Below, one piece after another: positions 33,896 through 42,221 of a stretch of DNA of 64,000 nt. A program made the position numbers and the translations under genes. The first letter of the stretch is position 1, and every line of letters begins with the position of its first letter. Below the pieces are notes generated by a model. The model saw only the letters and a list, made by a program, of their open reading frames with translations. It did not search any database and had not been told where the DNA came from. Where the stretch lies: positions 2,418,001-2,482,000 of the forward strand of contig NZ_CP013254.1 of assembly GCF_001482365.1 (NCBI RefSeq). Reading direction: 5' to 3'. The DNA comes from Kocuria flava. GTDB lineage: Bacteria > Actinomycetota > Actinomycetes > Actinomycetales > Micrococcaceae.

Positions 33896-33971
33896 GCCGA
33901 ACACCCTACGTCCGCCCCGCCCCGTGCCGCCGCCGGGCCGGCCGGAGGGGCCGGTCGGCTATCCTTGACGG

Positions 33972-34577
33972 GTGTTTGGACGCAAGAAGGACGCAGACCG
34001 TGCGGGTTCCACGTCGGTGACGGCGCAGCCGCCCGCCGACGAGGCCGTGCCCGCCCCCCGGCAGACCCCCGGCAAGGGCCGGCCCACCCCGAGCCGGCGC
34101 GAGCGGGAGGCCGCCCGGCGGCGACCGCTGGTGCCGGAGGACCGCAAGGCCGCCAAGGCCCAGTCCCGGGACGCCGCCCGCGAGCAGCGGCTGCGCGCGC
34201 AGGCGGGCCTGGCCGCGGGCGACGAGCGGTTCCTGGGCCCGCGCGACCGCGGCCCGCAGCGCCGCTTCGCGCGCGACTGGATCGACTCCCGCTTCAACCT
34301 CGGCGAGTACCTGCTCGTCGTCGCGGTCGTGGCCCTGTTCGTCCTGTTCTTCCCGAACCAGAACGTCGCCGCCTACGGCGTCTACGTCATCTGGGCCCTG
34401 ATGGTCCTGGGGATCGTCGATGCCGTCGTCACGACCGGGCGGATGAAGAAGGCCATGCGGGCGAGGTTCGGCGACGTGGAGCCCGGCGTGCGCTGGTACG
34501 CGGCGATGCGCGCGTTCTCGATGCGCCGCCTGCGCCTGCCCCGCCCCCAGGTGAAGCGGGGCGATCGGCCCGCCTGA
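33972..34577 (+). CDS. DUF3043 family membrane protein
   Basis: 201 residues. A hydrophilic, basic N-terminal half (RRERE AARRRPLVPEDRKAAK-type composition) precedes two transmembrane segments (about 112-128, 133-153) and a short basic tail. This matches DUF3043, an actinobacterial family of unknown function. GTG 33972 follows a TATCCT -10 (33959-33964) by 7 nt, predicting a leaderless transcript. It diverges from the dipeptidase gene across a 76-bp shared promoter region. Confidence 0.83.
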   Translation: MFGRKKDADRAGSTSVTAQPPADEAVPAPRQTPGKGRPTPSRREREAARRRPLVPEDRKAAKAQSRDAAREQRLRAQAGLAAGDERFLGPRDRGPQRRFARDWIDSRFNLGEYLLVVAVVALFVLFFPNQNVAAYGVYVIWALMVLGIVDAVVTTGRMKKAMRARFGDVEPGVRWYAAMRAFSMRRLRLPRPQVKRGDRPA

Positions 34578-34604
34578 GCAGGCCGCCGCTCCCCCGGAAG
34601 GCGC

Positions 34605-34640
34605 ACCGCCCCCGGACCTCGTGCGAGGTCCGGGGGCGGT
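34605..34640. terminator. bidirectional terminator between DUF3043 gene and pyrD
   Basis: Perfect 16-bp stem ACCGCCCCCGGACCTC (34605-34620) / 34625-34640 with loop GTGC between convergent genes. Confidence 0.85.
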
Positions 34641-34675
34641 TCCCGTTCCGGGGTCCGTGCCCGTTCGGGAGTGGT

Positions 34676-35746
34676 TCAGCGCCGGGCGCGGGCCAGACCC
34701 CGGTTGATCCGGTGCGCCCAGAACGGGCCCTCGTAGAGGAAGGCGGTGTAGCCCTGGACGAGGGTCGCGCCCGCGTCCAGGCGCTCGCGGACGTCCTCCG
34801 CGGTGGTCACCCCGCCGACCGAGACGAGGGTGAGCCGGTCCCCCGCCCGCTCCCGCAGCAGCCGCAGCACCTCGAGGGAGCGCCGGCGCAGCGGCGCCCC
34901 GGAGAGCCCGCCGGCCCCGCAGGCCTCGACCTCGGCGGGGTCCGAGGCGAGGCCCTCGCGGGCGGTCGTGGTGTTGGTGGCCACCACGCCGTCGAGGCCG
35001 AGGTCCAGGGCGAGGTCGGCGACCGCGAGGACGTCCTCGTCGGTGAGGTCGGGGGCGATCTTCACCAGCAGCGGCACGTGCCGCCCGGCGGCGCCGTCCG
35101 CGGCCTCGCCGACGGCGCGCAGCAGCGGGCGCAGGCTCTCGATCTCCTGCAGCTGCCGCAGCCCGGGGGTGTTCGGGGAGGAGACGTTGACGACGAGGTA
35201 GTCCGCCAGCGGGGCGAGGACCCGGGTCGAGCGCAGGTAGTCCTCGACAGCGTCCTCGAGCGGGACGAGCTTGGTCTTGCCGATGTTCACCCCGACGACG
35301 GGCCGGGCCCGGCCGGGGTGCTCGCGCCCGAGACGGCGGCGGGCCGCGGCGAGCCGGGGGGCGACCGCCTCGGCGCCGTCGTTGTTGAACCCCATCCGGT
35401 TGACGACCGCCCGGTCCCGCACGAGGCGGAACAGCCGGGGCCGGGGGTTGCCGGGCTGTGCCTGCGCGGTGACGGTGCCGATCTCCACGTGCCCGAAGCC
35501 GAGGTCGGCCAGCGCCCCGATGCCCTCCGCGCCCTTGTCGAAGCCGGCGGCCAGGCCGAACGGCGAGGGGAAGCGCAGGCCCATGGCCCGCACCTCGGCG
35601 CCGGGGTCGGGGCGGGTGCGGGCGCGCAGGACCGCGCCGAGGGGCGTGGCCCCGGCCGCCCGGATCCCGGCGAAGCCGATCCGGTGGGCCCGTTCCGCGT
35701 CCATCCGGGAGAAGACGGCCTGGAAGAACATAGGGTAGAAGCGCAT
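34676..35746 (-). CDS. pyrD: dihydroorotate dehydrogenase (quinone), class 2
   Basis: 356 residues. It oxidises dihydroorotate to orotate in pyrimidine synthesis, passing electrons to menaquinone at the membrane. The N-terminal amphipathic helix (FYPMFFQAVFSRMDAERAH) is the class-2 membrane/quinone domain. FMN-binding and active-site motifs are FGLAAGFDKG, NRMGFNND and NVSSPNTPGLR (catalytic Ser about 190). Standard length. It is not in a pyr operon and is divergent from the hydrolase gene. Confidence 0.95.
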   Translation of the reverse strand: MRFYPMFFQAVFSRMDAERAHRIGFAGIRAAGATPLGAVLRARTRPDPGAEVRAMGLRFPSPFGLAAGFDKGAEGIGALADLGFGHVEIGTVTAQAQPGNPRPRLFRLVRDRAVVNRMGFNNDGAEAVAPRLAAARRRLGREHPGRARPVVGVNIGKTKLVPLEDAVEDYLRSTRVLAPLADYLVVNVSSPNTPGLRQLQEIESLRPLLRAVGEAADGAAGRHVPLLVKIAPDLTDEDVLAVADLALDLGLDGVVATNTTTAREGLASDPAEVEACGAGGLSGAPLRRRSLEVLRLLRERAGDRLTLVSVGGVTTAEDVRERLDAGATLVQGYTAFLYEGPFWAHRINRGLARARR

Positions 35747-35820
35747 GGGCCCAGTCTTCCACAGGGCCCGCGCGGCTCCCGCGGGCCGGCATCGGCGGGG
35801 CCCCGGCGGAACGAGGACCG

Positions 35821-36873
35821 ATGAGCACAGCGGCGGACGGCTGGGAGCCCGACGTGCTCGGGCCCGGGTTCACGGCGCGGACGGTGGACCTGGCGGCGGG
35901 CTCGGCCCCGCACACGACGGCCACGGTCGTGCGCCACCGCCCGGAGGCCCGGGCGTCCGCGGCGCGCCCCCACGGCGCGGTGCTGTACCTGCACGGATGG
36001 TCCGACTACTTCTTCAACGCCGAGCTCGCCCGCGCCGTGACGGCGGCCGGCTGGTCGTTCTACGCCCTGGACCTGCACGGGTACGGGCGCAACCTCACCG
36101 ACGAGGTGCTGCGCGTGCCCGAGGGCCCGCCCGGGCACACGACCGACCTGCGCGACTACGACGACGACGTGGCGGCGGCCCTGGAGGTCCTCGCCGAGGA
36201 CGGGGCCCCCGGCCCGGGCGGGAAGCTCGTGCTGATGGGCCACTCCACGGGCGGGCTGACCGCGGCCCTGTGGGCGGCCCACCACCCCGGCCGCCTCGAC
36301 GGGCTGGCCCTCAACGCCCCGTGGCTGGGGCCCCACGGGGCCGACGTGGTGGGCCGGCTGCTGCGCCGGGTGCTGGGGCCGCTCGCCCGCCGCCGCCCCG
36401 AGCGGGAGCTGCGGCTGCGGTTGCGCAGCCACTACTACCGGGTGATCAGCCACCACGCCGAGGGCGAGTGGCCGATCGACCCGCGCTGGCGCCCGGAGAC
36501 GAGCTTCGCGCTCACCCCGGGCTGGCTGAACGCTGTCCTTCAGGCTCAGCTCGAGGTCGTGGAGGGGCTGAACCTTCAGGTTCCCGTGCTGCTCCAGGTC
36601 TCGGCGCGCTCCTGGATCCGCCCCTGGTGGTCGGAGCGGATGCGCTCGGCGGACACCGTGCTCGACGTGCGGCAGATCCGCCGGCACGCCCGGGACCTCG
36701 GCCCGCACGTGGTGGTGCGCAGCTACGAGGGGGCGGTGCACGACGTCCACCTGTCGCGGGAGCCGGTGCGCCGCGCGGCGCAGCGCGACCTCGTGGCCTG
36801 GCTGGAGGGCGTGGCCGGGGCGGGCGGGCGCCCCGGGGCTCAGCGGGCGTACCGGCGGTCGCGGCGGGCGTAG
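35821..36873 (+). CDS. alpha/beta hydrolase (lysophospholipase-like)
   Basis: 350 residues. The oxyanion motif LHGW (57-60) and the nucleophile elbow GHSTGG (S142) fit serine hydrolases of the Hydrolase_4 group, which includes monoacylglycerol lipase-like enzymes. A late HDVH segment supplies the catalytic His. It is preceded by GAGGA 6 nt before the ATG. Its last 34 nt overlap the convergent uppS end, so both mRNAs would be complementary there. Substrate unknown. Confidence 0.85.
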   Translation: MSTAADGWEPDVLGPGFTARTVDLAAGSAPHTTATVVRHRPEARASAARPHGAVLYLHGWSDYFFNAELARAVTAAGWSFYALDLHGYGRNLTDEVLRVPEGPPGHTTDLRDYDDDVAAALEVLAEDGAPGPGGKLVLMGHSTGGLTAALWAAHHPGRLDGLALNAPWLGPHGADVVGRLLRRVLGPLARRRPERELRLRLRSHYYRVISHHAEGEWPIDPRWRPETSFALTPGWLNAVLQAQLEVVEGLNLQVPVLLQVSARSWIRPWWSERMRSADTVLDVRQIRRHARDLGPHVVVRSYEGAVHDVHLSREPVRRAAQRDLVAWLEGVAGAGGRPGAQRAYRRSRRA

Positions 36874-37598
36874 ACCTCCACCGCCTCCCACAGGGTGCGG
36901 CGGTCGACGTCGGGCCACAGCACGTCCTGGAAGACGAGCTCGGCGTAGGCCGACTGCCACAGCAGGAAGTTGGAGATCCGCTGCTCCCCCGAGGAGCGCA
37001 GGAACAGGTCGACGTCCGGCAGGTCCGGCTCGTCGAGGTAGCGCTGGACCGTCTCCTCCGTGATCCTCCGCGGGTCCAGCCGGCCCGCACGGGCGTCGGC
37101 GGCCATCGCGGCCGCGGCGTCGGCGATCTCCGCCCGTCCGCCGTAGTTGACGCACATGGTGAGGGTGACGGCGTCGTTGCCGGCGGTCGTGCGCTCGGCC
37201 TCCTCGAGCCGGTTGATCACGGAGCGCCACAGCCGGGGCCGGCGCCCGGCCCAGCGGATGCGCACGCCCCACTCCTGGAAGGTCTCCAGGCGCCGCTCCA
37301 TGACGTCGGCGGTGTAGTTCATGAGGAACGTGACCTCGTCGAGGGAGCGCTTCCAGTTCTCGGTGGAGAAGGCGTAGGCGCTCACGTACGGGATGCCCAT
37401 CTCGATGGCACCGGCCACGACCTCGACGAGCGCGGCCTCCCCCGCCTTGTGGCCCTCGTTGCGCGGCAGCCCGCGCTGGTTGGCCCAGCGTCCGTTGCCG
37501 TCCATGACCACCGCCACGTGCCGCGGCACGAACTGCGGCGGCACGGGCGGGGCGGTCGCTCCGCTGGGATGCGGGGGCGGGGCGGCAAAGCCGGGCAT
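36840..37598 (-). CDS. uppS: isoprenyl transferase (cis-prenyltransferase)
   Basis: 252 residues. It condenses isopentenyl diphosphate onto allylic diphosphates to make polyprenyl diphosphate for cell-wall lipid carriers. The catalytic Asp is D33 in VMDGNGRWA. Further signatures are GHKAG, YAFSTENWKR and the C-terminal DLFLRSSGEQRISNFLLWQSAYAE. The N-terminus has a 20-residue Pro-rich extension. It starts 3 nt after the recO stop, forming a recO-uppS pair as in many actinobacteria. The polyprenol product feeds lipid-linked reactions such as Ppm (inference). Confidence 0.94.
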   Translation of the reverse strand: MPGFAAPPPHPSGATAPPVPPQFVPRHVAVVMDGNGRWANQRGLPRNEGHKAGEAALVEVVAGAIEMGIPYVSAYAFSTENWKRSLDEVTFLMNYTADVMERRLETFQEWGVRIRWAGRRPRLWRSVINRLEEAERTTAGNDAVTLTMCVNYGGRAEIADAAAAMAADARAGRLDPRRITEETVQRYLDEPDLPDVDLFLRSSGEQRISNFLLWQSAYAELVFQDVLWPDVDRRTLWEAVEVYARRDRRYAR

Positions 37599-37601
37599 GG
37601 G

Positions 37602-38354
37602 TCAGCTCCGTTCCACGAGGTTCAGGGCCTTCACGGCCCTCTCCAGGTGCCACTGTACGTAGGCGGCGACGATCCCGGCGGCGGCCCGCCCGGTGCGCGG
37701 CTCGGCGGCGTCGATGCGCTCCCAGTCCCCGGTCAGCAGCGCGGCGAGGTGGGCGAGCACGGCCGGGTCCGGGGCCGCCGAGCCGGGCGGGCGGCAGGCC
37801 GGGCACACGACCCCGCCCAGCGGTGCGGAGAAGGCCTCGTGCGGACCGGGGGCGCCGCAGCGGGCGCAGTCGGTGAAGCTCGGCGCCCAGCCGGCGGTCG
37901 AGACCGCGCGCAGCAGGTAGGAGTCGAGGACCGCGCCGGGTTCGTGCAGGCCGCGGGCGAGGGCGGAGAGGGCGCCGGTGAGCAGCCGGTACTGCTGGGC
38001 GGCGGACTCGTCGTCGCTCTCCGTGAGCTTCTCGGCGGCCTCGGCCATGGCGGCCGCGGCGGTGTACTTGGCGTAGTCGGCGGCGATCGCGGAGCCGTAG
38101 CCGCGCTTGCCCAGGGCCTGGGAGACGATGTCGAGGTTGCGCCCGGAGACCAGCTGCAGCTCGGCGACGTTGAACGGCTCCAGGCGCGAGCCGAAGCGGG
38201 AGGTGGTGCGGCGCACGCCCTTGGCCACGGCGCGGACCTGGCCGTGGTCGCGGGTCAGCAGCACGACGATCCGGTCGGCCTCCCCCAGCGTGTAGGTGCG
38301 CAGGACCACGGCGTCGTCCCGATAGCTGCGCGATGCGAAGGTCGTCCTGGCCAC
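37602..38354 (-). CDS. recO: DNA repair protein RecO
   Basis: 250 residues. An N-terminal OB fold (DAVVLRTYTLGEADRIVVLLTRDHGQVRAVAKGVRR) is followed by a helical domain with a four-cysteine zinc site (C163-x2-C166, C184-x2-C187). RecO loads RecA onto SSB-coated gaps and anneals strands. GTG start at 38354, consistent with the usual N-terminus. It is followed by uppS and separated from leuA by a strong hairpin. Confidence 0.94.
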   Translation of the reverse strand: MARTTFASRSYRDDAVVLRTYTLGEADRIVVLLTRDHGQVRAVAKGVRRTTSRFGSRLEPFNVAELQLVSGRNLDIVSQALGKRGYGSAIAADYAKYTAAAAMAEAAEKLTESDDESAAQQYRLLTGALSALARGLHEPGAVLDSYLLRAVSTAGWAPSFTDCARCGAPGPHEAFSAPLGGVVCPACRPPGSAAPDPAVLAHLAALLTGDWERIDAAEPRTGRAAAGIVAAYVQWHLERAVKALNLVERS

Positions 38355-38404
38355 CGGCCCATTCTCCCACGGGCCGCCGACACCGCGGGCCCGGCGCCGG
38401 GGAG

Positions 38405-38447
38405 GCCCGTGGGCGCGGTCCCCGCGGAGGGGACCGCGCCCACGGGC
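38405..38447 (-). terminator. terminator of leuA
   Basis: Perfect 19-bp stem (38405-38423 with 38429-38447, core GTGGGCGCGGTCCCC) with 5-nt loop, 9 nt past the leuA stop. Confidence 0.85.
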
Positions 38448-38456
38448 GTGCTCGGC

Positions 38457-40205
38457 TCAGGCCTGGGCGTCGCGCACCGCGCGGTTGACCGCGGAGACGA
38501 CGGCCTTCAGGGACGCGCGGGTGGTGTTGGCGTCGATCCCGACACCCCACAGGACCCGGTCCCCCACCGCGGCCTCGACGTAGCTGGCCGCCTGGGCGTC
38601 GCCGCCGGCGGAGAGGGCGTGCTCGCTGTAGTCGAGCACGCGCACGTCCACGCCCTCGGCGGCGAAGACGCCCAGCAGCGCCTCGATCGGTCCGTTGCCG
38701 TGGCCGGTGCGGTGGTGGGCGACACCGTCGACGTCGAGGCCGACCTCGAGCGTCGTCTCCCCGCCCTCCTCGGAGGTCGCGGTGCTCAGGCTCGTGATCC
38801 GGTAGCGGCCCCAGCGCTGCGGGCCGCCCTCCTGCGGGGCGGGCAGGTACTCGTCGGTGAACACCCGCCACAGGTCGGCCCCGGAGATCTCCCCGCCGGC
38901 GGTGTCGGTGTGCTCCTGGACCGCGCGGGAGAACTCGATCTGCGCCCGGCGGGGCAGGTCGAGCCCGTGCTCATGCTTGAGCAGGTAGGCCACCCCGCCC
39001 TTGCCGGACTGGGAGTTCACCCGGATGACCGCCTCGTAGGTCCGGCCCAGGTCCTTCGGGTCGATCGGCAGGTAGGGCACGGCCCACGGCAGGTCGTCGA
39101 CCCCGCAGCCCTGGGCCGCGGCGTCGCGCTCCATGGCCTCGAAGCCCTTCTTGATGGCGTCCTGGTGCGAGCCCGAGAACGCGGTGAACACGAGGTCCCC
39201 GCCGTACGGGGAGCGCTCGGGCACGGGCAGCTGGTTGCAGTACTCGACGGTGCGGCGGATCTCGTCGATGTCCGAGAAGTCGATCTGGGGGTCCACGCCC
39301 TGGGTGAGCAGGTTCAGGCCCAGGGTGACGAGGTCCACGTTGCCGGTGCGCTCGCCGTTGCCGAACAGGCAGCCCTCGATCCGGTCGGCGCCGGCGAGGT
39401 AGCCCAGCTCGGCGGCGGCCACGCCGGTGCCGCGGTCGTTGTGCGGGTGCAGGGACAGGATCGTCGCCTCGCGGTTGTAGAGGTTGCGGCTCATCCACTC
39501 GATCGAGTCGGCGTAGACGTTGGGCGTGGTCATCTCCACGGTCGCGGGCAGGTTGAGGATCATCTCGCGGCCCGGGCCGATCTCGAAGGTCTCGGCGACG
39601 GCGTTGGCGATGCGCGCGGCGAACTCCAGCTCGGTGCCCGTGTAGGACTCCGGCGAGTACTGGTAGGTGACCTCGGTGCCGCGCAGCTGCTCCTCGTGCT
39701 TGAGGCACAGGCGGGCGCCGGTCAGGGCGATGTCGACGATCCCGTCCATGTCCTGGCCGAAGACCACGCGCCGCTGCAGCGTGGAGGTCGAGTTGTACAG
39801 GTGCACGATGGCCCGGTCGGCGCCCTCGATCGCCTCGTAGGTGCGCTCGATGAGGTGCTCGCGGGACTGGGTGAGGACCTGGATCGTGACGTCGTCGGGG
39901 ATCCGGTCCTCCTCGATCAGCCGGCGCACGAAGTCGAAGTCCGTCTGGGAGGCGGAGGGGAAGCCGACCTCGATCTCCTTGTAGCCCATCCGCACCAGCA
40001 GCTCGAACATCTTCAGCTTGCGGTCGGAGTTCATGGGGTCGATCAGGGCCTGGTTGCCGTCGCGCAGGTCGACGGCGCACCAGCGGGGGGCCTCGGTGAG
40101 CACCCGGTCGGGCCACGTCCGGTCGGGCAGGTGCACCCGGAACTGCTCGTGGTACGGGACGTACTTGTGGGCCGGCATGCCGGAGGGCTGCTGCAGGTTC
40201 TGCAT
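38457..40205 (-). CDS. leuA: 2-isopropylmalate synthase
   Basis: 582 residues, the long actinobacterial/yeast-type LeuA. It condenses 2-oxoisovalerate with acetyl-CoA, the first committed step of leucine synthesis. The catalytic barrel shows DLRDGNQALIDPM (about 46-58) and the metal-binding HPHNDRGTG. The C-terminal regulatory domain (about 440-582) binds leucine for feedback inhibition. The ATG at 40205 is the family start. Expression appears to be controlled by an attenuator with its own leader peptide (40258-40334). Confidence 0.96.
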   Translation of the reverse strand: MQNLQQPSGMPAHKYVPYHEQFRVHLPDRTWPDRVLTEAPRWCAVDLRDGNQALIDPMNSDRKLKMFELLVRMGYKEIEVGFPSASQTDFDFVRRLIEEDRIPDDVTIQVLTQSREHLIERTYEAIEGADRAIVHLYNSTSTLQRRVVFGQDMDGIVDIALTGARLCLKHEEQLRGTEVTYQYSPESYTGTELEFAARIANAVAETFEIGPGREMILNLPATVEMTTPNVYADSIEWMSRNLYNREATILSLHPHNDRGTGVAAAELGYLAGADRIEGCLFGNGERTGNVDLVTLGLNLLTQGVDPQIDFSDIDEIRRTVEYCNQLPVPERSPYGGDLVFTAFSGSHQDAIKKGFEAMERDAAAQGCGVDDLPWAVPYLPIDPKDLGRTYEAVIRVNSQSGKGGVAYLLKHEHGLDLPRRAQIEFSRAVQEHTDTAGGEISGADLWRVFTDEYLPAPQEGGPQRWGRYRITSLSTATSEEGGETTLEVGLDVDGVAHHRTGHGNGPIEALLGVFAAEGVDVRVLDYSEHALSAGGDAQAASYVEAAVGDRVLWGVGIDANTTRASLKAVVSAVNRAVRDAQA

Positions 40206-40257
40206 GGGGACGGTCCTGTTCTGCTGGGAGGTCGTGGGTGGCCGGGCGTCAGCGACT

Positions 40258-40305
40258 CCGCAACGGGAGGCCGGCCGGTCGACGACGGTTCAGGCCCCGT
40301 TGCGG
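40258..40305 (-). promoter_or_regulatory. leuA attenuator hairpin
   Basis: 10-bp perfect stem CCGCAACGGG / CCCGTTGCGG (40305-40296 with 40267-40258 on the transcript). One arm lies inside the leader-peptide reading frame, directly after its Leu codons, and the enclosed GC-rich segment can fold further. A ribosome stalled on the Leu codons would cover the first arm, the classical attenuation logic. Confidence 0.65.
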
Positions 40306-40334
40306 CAGCTAAGGAGGAGCGTCCGTGTCCGCAT
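40290..40334 (-). CDS. leuL: leu operon leader peptide (14 aa, three adjacent Leu codons)
   Basis: ATG at 40334 encodes MRTRTLLLSCRNGA and then TGA. The three leucine codons CTC-CTC-CTT sit in the middle. A minus-strand -10-like TACGTT (40346-40341) ends 6 nt before this ATG, so the mRNA would start essentially at the leader peptide. Ribosome-mediated attenuation of leuA by leucine leader peptides is known in actinobacteria such as corynebacteria and streptomycetes. The frame is too short for ordinary gene calling. Confidence 0.75.
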   Translation of the reverse strand: MRTRTLLLSCRNGA

Positions 40335-40371
40335 GTGTCCAACGTATCACGCGGCCCGGGCGCGTCCCCGG

Positions 40372-42129
40372 TCACCAGTCGCCGGCGGCCTGCTGGCAGG
40401 TGACCTGGTCGGCGGTCTGGCCCTGCAGGTCGCCGGGCAGCACGGAGCCCGTCTCCAGGCGCTCCCCCTCGGTGAAGTTGCCGCCCACGGAGACCTGCAC
40501 CCCGTCGATCGTGGTGGTGGGCACGAGCTGGGCGGAGGGCACGCCGAGCTGCTCGGCGACCTCGGCGGCCGGCCCGTACCAGCCGGGCCCGAAGAAGACC
40601 TGGGTGGTGGGCAGCGGGGCCGTCACGGCACCGATCGGCTCGGGCGCCCAGCCCTCGTCCTCGAGCAGCTCGGCGACCTCGCGGTCGCGGTCCTCGACGC
40701 CGGAGGCGTCGGCCACGGTCAGGGGCACGGCGGCGCGGTCCACGGACGGGGTCTGCTCCGGGGTGCCGGCCCCGGTCGGCGACGACGACGGCGTGGCCGC
40801 CGGATCGGGGGCGTCCGTGAGCGAGCGGTCCTCGCGCAGACGCTCGAAGAGGTCGCCGGCGGCCTCCTCGTCGAGCTGCAGGCGGTTGGGGTCGAGCGCG
40901 TAGGGCTCGGTCGGCACGGTCACGAAGGCGGTGCCGGCGAGGTCGAAGCCGCGCAGCGCGGTGGCGAGCCCCACCATCGTCGGCACGGAGCCGAGGTCGT
41001 CGTCGACGTGGAGGTTGCGGGTGGCGACGTCGGCGATCGTGTAGAGGCGGGGCAGGTCGGTGAGGGTCCCCTCCTCGCGGACCTTGCGGGCCAGCGAGGC
41101 GAGGAAGGACTGCTGGGAGCGGATGCGGCTCTGGTCCCCGCCGTCGCCGAAGGCGGCGCGGCTGCGGAGGAAGGCCAGGGCCTGCTCGCCCTCGACCGCG
41201 GAGACGCCCGCGGGCAGGTCGAGGCCGGACTTGGGGTCCTCGACCGCCTCGTTGACGCACACCTCGACCCCGCCGACCGCGGTGGAGAGCTCCTTGACGG
41301 CCTGGAAGTCGGCGAGCATGAAGTGGTCGATGCTCAGCCCCGTGAGCTCGTTGAGGGTCGCGACCGTGCAGCCGGGGCCCCCGTTGGCGATGGCGGAGTT
41401 GAGCATCGCGTCCTCCTCCGCGGGGTGGGTGCGGCCGGACTCCGGGTCGGTGCACTGCGGGAGGTCGACGACGAGGTCGCGGGGGAAGGAGACCACGGTG
41501 ACGTCCTGCCGGTCCTCGGGGACGTGGACGAGCATCATCACGTCGGTGAGCCCGGCCCCGGAGCTGTCCTCGTCGTCGCCGTAGGCGTCGTTGCCATCCC
41601 CCTCCCGGGTGTCGGTGCCCATGACGAGGATGTCCAGCGGCCCGTTCTCGACCTTCTCGCCGCCGCCGAGGTCCAGCGGGGACGTGCTCAGGTTCGACTG
41701 CAGCCGCCACACGGCCGCCGCGCCGGCGCCCAGGAGCACGAGCAGCACCGCGAGCAGGCCCAGCACGACCCAGCGGCTGCGGTGCCGGGGCCGCCGCGCG
41801 GCGCCGGCCGGGACGCTCCCGACGCCGGGCCCCTCCGGGTCCGGGCGCGCCGCCGCGGGCGCCCCGGCGTCGCTGCCCGGTGCGGGGGCCTCGCCGGCGG
41901 CCGCGGGGGACGCGTCGTCGCGCCGTGCGGGGCCGTGCGGCGCCGTGCCGGGGCCGAGCGCTGCCGGCCCGGCGCCGGAGCCGTCCGCGCCGGAGCCGTC
42001 CGCGCCGGGGCCGCCTGTGACGGAGCCGTCCGTGTCGGGGCCGCCCGTGGCGGAGCTGTCGGCCTCGGGGGTCCGGGCGTCGGGGGTCCGGGCGTCGCGG
42101 TTCTCGGGTCCGGGCGGGGGCGTGGACAC
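40372..42129 (-). CDS. LytR-CpsA-Psr (LCP) family cell-envelope protein
   Basis: 585 residues. A Pro/Ala/Gly-rich cytoplasmic tail (about 1-115) contains short degenerate GPGADGSGADGSG repeats, followed by one transmembrane helix (about 120-142). An extracytoplasmic LCP domain then shows ILVMGTDTREG, TDVMMLVHV, SFPRDLVVDLP and SQQSFLASL-type motifs. The C-terminal end is a LytR_C domain. LCP enzymes attach glycopolymers to peptidoglycan from polyprenyl-pyrophosphate intermediates. GTG 42129 is preferred because AGGAGA lies about 9 nt upstream. Confidence 0.9.
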   Translation of the reverse strand: MSTPPPGPENRDARTPDARTPEADSSATGGPDTDGSVTGGPGADGSGADGSGAGPAALGPGTAPHGPARRDDASPAAAGEAPAPGSDAGAPAAARPDPEGPGVGSVPAGAARRPRHRSRWVVLGLLAVLLVLLGAGAAAVWRLQSNLSTSPLDLGGGEKVENGPLDILVMGTDTREGDGNDAYGDDEDSSGAGLTDVMMLVHVPEDRQDVTVVSFPRDLVVDLPQCTDPESGRTHPAEEDAMLNSAIANGGPGCTVATLNELTGLSIDHFMLADFQAVKELSTAVGGVEVCVNEAVEDPKSGLDLPAGVSAVEGEQALAFLRSRAAFGDGGDQSRIRSQQSFLASLARKVREEGTLTDLPRLYTIADVATRNLHVDDDLGSVPTMVGLATALRGFDLAGTAFVTVPTEPYALDPNRLQLDEEAAGDLFERLREDRSLTDAPDPAATPSSSPTGAGTPEQTPSVDRAAVPLTVADASGVEDRDREVAELLEDEGWAPEPIGAVTAPLPTTQVFFGPGWYGPAAEVAEQLGVPSAQLVPTTTIDGVQVSVGGNFTEGERLETGSVLPGDLQGQTADQVTCQQAAGDW

Positions 42130-42221
42130 GGGGGGATTCTCCTGGGGGGCGGGACCGGCGGGGTGCGGTGGCGGGGGGCCGCCCCGGCGGGTGGCGGGAG
42201 GGGGTATGCGGTGCGGGCGGG

